NCBI RefSeq assembly: GCF_900100695.1
Contig: NZ_FNCF01000005.1
Span: forward strand, 124,001-188,000
Reading direction: 5' to 3'
Length of the DNA: 64,000 nucleotides
Source: Klenkia brasiliensis
GTDB lineage: Bacteria; Actinomycetota; Actinomycetes; Mycobacteriales; Geodermatophilaceae
This document shows positions 63,416-64,000 of the stretch, piece by piece; within the stretch, counting starts at the first letter, position 1; each line of letters opens with the position of its first letter. The notes below the pieces were generated by a model. It saw only the letters and a list, made by a program, of their open reading frames with translations, was not told where the DNA came from and made no database searches. Made by a program: the position numbers and the translations under genes.

Positions 63416-64000
63416 TCAGCCGCTGGCCGCGGAGACCAGGGCGTCGGGGTCGGGGTCGTAGCGGAAGCCGACCCGCAGCCCCCCGGCGTCGGCCTCGACG
63501 ACGTCGGGGGCGTAGGGCGGCAGCTGGGCCGCCAGCCAGTCCTCCACCTGGTCGGCCAGCGCGGGGTCGTCGGCCAGCCGGACGCCGCCGACGGAGTCCA
63601 CGACGGCGTACCGGACCGGGGTGGACACCTCCCCGGGCACGGCCGGCAGCGCCGAGATGCCCACGCCGTACTGGGCGGCGACCCCGGCCAGCAGGGTGAG
63701 CAGCCGCGGGTCGACGTCCCCCGACAGCAGCGCGCCGGTGGCCTGCCCGGCGTCGGCGGTGGTGGGGTTGGTCAGCAGGGCGGCCGACAGCTCGCGGCGC
63801 AGCAGGCGCTGGTCGGCGTCCGGGCCCCGGCGTCGCGGGTCGGCGACGACCAGCCCGCTCTCCGCGTCGCCGAACCGGGCGACGACCAGGCCGGCCGTGC
63901 CCGGTCGTGCGCCCCCGCGGCCGACCGCGAGCCCGCCGTCGCCGAGCGGCACCCCGGCCCGGCGCAGGTCCTCGGCGAGCAGCCCGTCCGCGGCCACCGG
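63416..64000 (-). CDS. Unknown protein, 5' end beyond the window
   Basis: At least 194 residues ending in DPDALVSAASG; the reading frame is open to the window edge. I do not recognise it. Predicted alternating short strands and helices contain LRRELSAALLTNPTTADAG and a segment with ALPAVPGEVSTPVRYAVVDS. It lacks transmembrane segments in the visible part. The gene lies upstream of DUF4397 on the same strand, with 82 bases between, so co-regulation with the sortase pair is possible. Confidence 0.6.
   Translation of the reverse strand, partial: PVAADGLLAEDLRRAGVPLGDGGLAVGRGGARPGTAGLVVARFGDAESGLVVADPRRRGPDADQRLLRRELSAALLTNPTTADAGQATGALLSGDVDPRLLTLLAGVAAQYGVGISALPAVPGEVSTPVRYAVVDSVGGVRLADDPALADQVEDWLAAQLPPYAPDVVEADAGGLRVGFRYDPDPDALVSAASG

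Overview
The window is a very GC-rich chromosomal segment with dense, translationally coupled genes, many GTG starts and actinobacterial marker genes: WhiB1, mycothiol-type SigR/RsrA, PdtaS, Kgd, NucS, bL37 and a Ni-superoxide dismutase with its own peptidase. Gene order broadly follows two blocks known from Mycobacterium and relatives: sigH-rshA-biotin carrier-pdtaS-whiB1, and argS-lysA-hom-thrC-thrB-rho-rpmE-prfA-prmC-tsaC-wecA-atp operon-cobalamin adenosyltransferase-murA-nucS. Composition and product style suggest Geodermatophilaceae (Blastococcus/Modestobacter/Geodermatophilus); the family is an inference. I see no prophage, IS element, CRISPR array or rRNA operon. One tRNA, Arg(CCG), is present.

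Layout. 1-4.9 kb: thiol-stress sigma factor and its zinc anti-sigma factor, ribosomal protein bL37, a degenerate biotin carboxylase beside a 73-residue biotin carrier, the PdtaS sensor kinase and WhiB1. 4.9-9.2 kb: lipid kinase, membrane protein and a phosphatidylethanolamine operon (psd-pssA-GNAT-HAD). 9.2-12 kb: divergent sodN/sodX, malic enzyme, membrane hydrolase. 12-19 kb: PLP lyase-like enzyme with a GPH transporter, then kgd with a small DUF6104 gene. 19-27.6 kb: ankyrin protein, ABC exporter, usp-cyclase-ABC-F operon, degenerate acyltransferase, MFS transporter, SRPBCC protein. 27.6-29.5 kb: tRNA-Arg and two membrane-anchored DUF proteins. 29.6-36 kb: argS-lysA-hom-thrC-thrB, every junction a 4-bp overlap. 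36-44.4 kb: rho, rpmE, prfA, prmC, tsaC, wecA. 44.4-52.5 kb: F-type ATP synthase, in which atpC is split from atpD by a terminator and an unknown 88-residue ORF. 52.5-61.5 kb: DUF2550, cobalamin adenosyltransferase, murA, ethylmalonyl-CoA mutase, ECHDC3-like crotonase, nucS, tandem-module 3-hydroxyacyl-CoA dehydrogenase. 61.5-64 kb: small zinc-binding-type protein, class F sortase with a DUF4397 surface protein, and a gene running off the edge.

Links between parts. A sequence upstream of rpmE (zinc-type L31) matches the SigR/SigH promoter form, tying the first operon to ribosome remodelling under thiol stress. A 20-bp palindrome before the 3-hydroxyacyl-CoA dehydrogenase recurs as a 17/20 match before ecm, which suggests one regulator for two steps around the ethylmalonyl-CoA pathway; the cobalamin adenosyltransferase nearby makes the cofactor Ecm needs. 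Many genes have a TAnnnT hexamer 5-9 bases before the start codon, as expected for leaderless transcripts.
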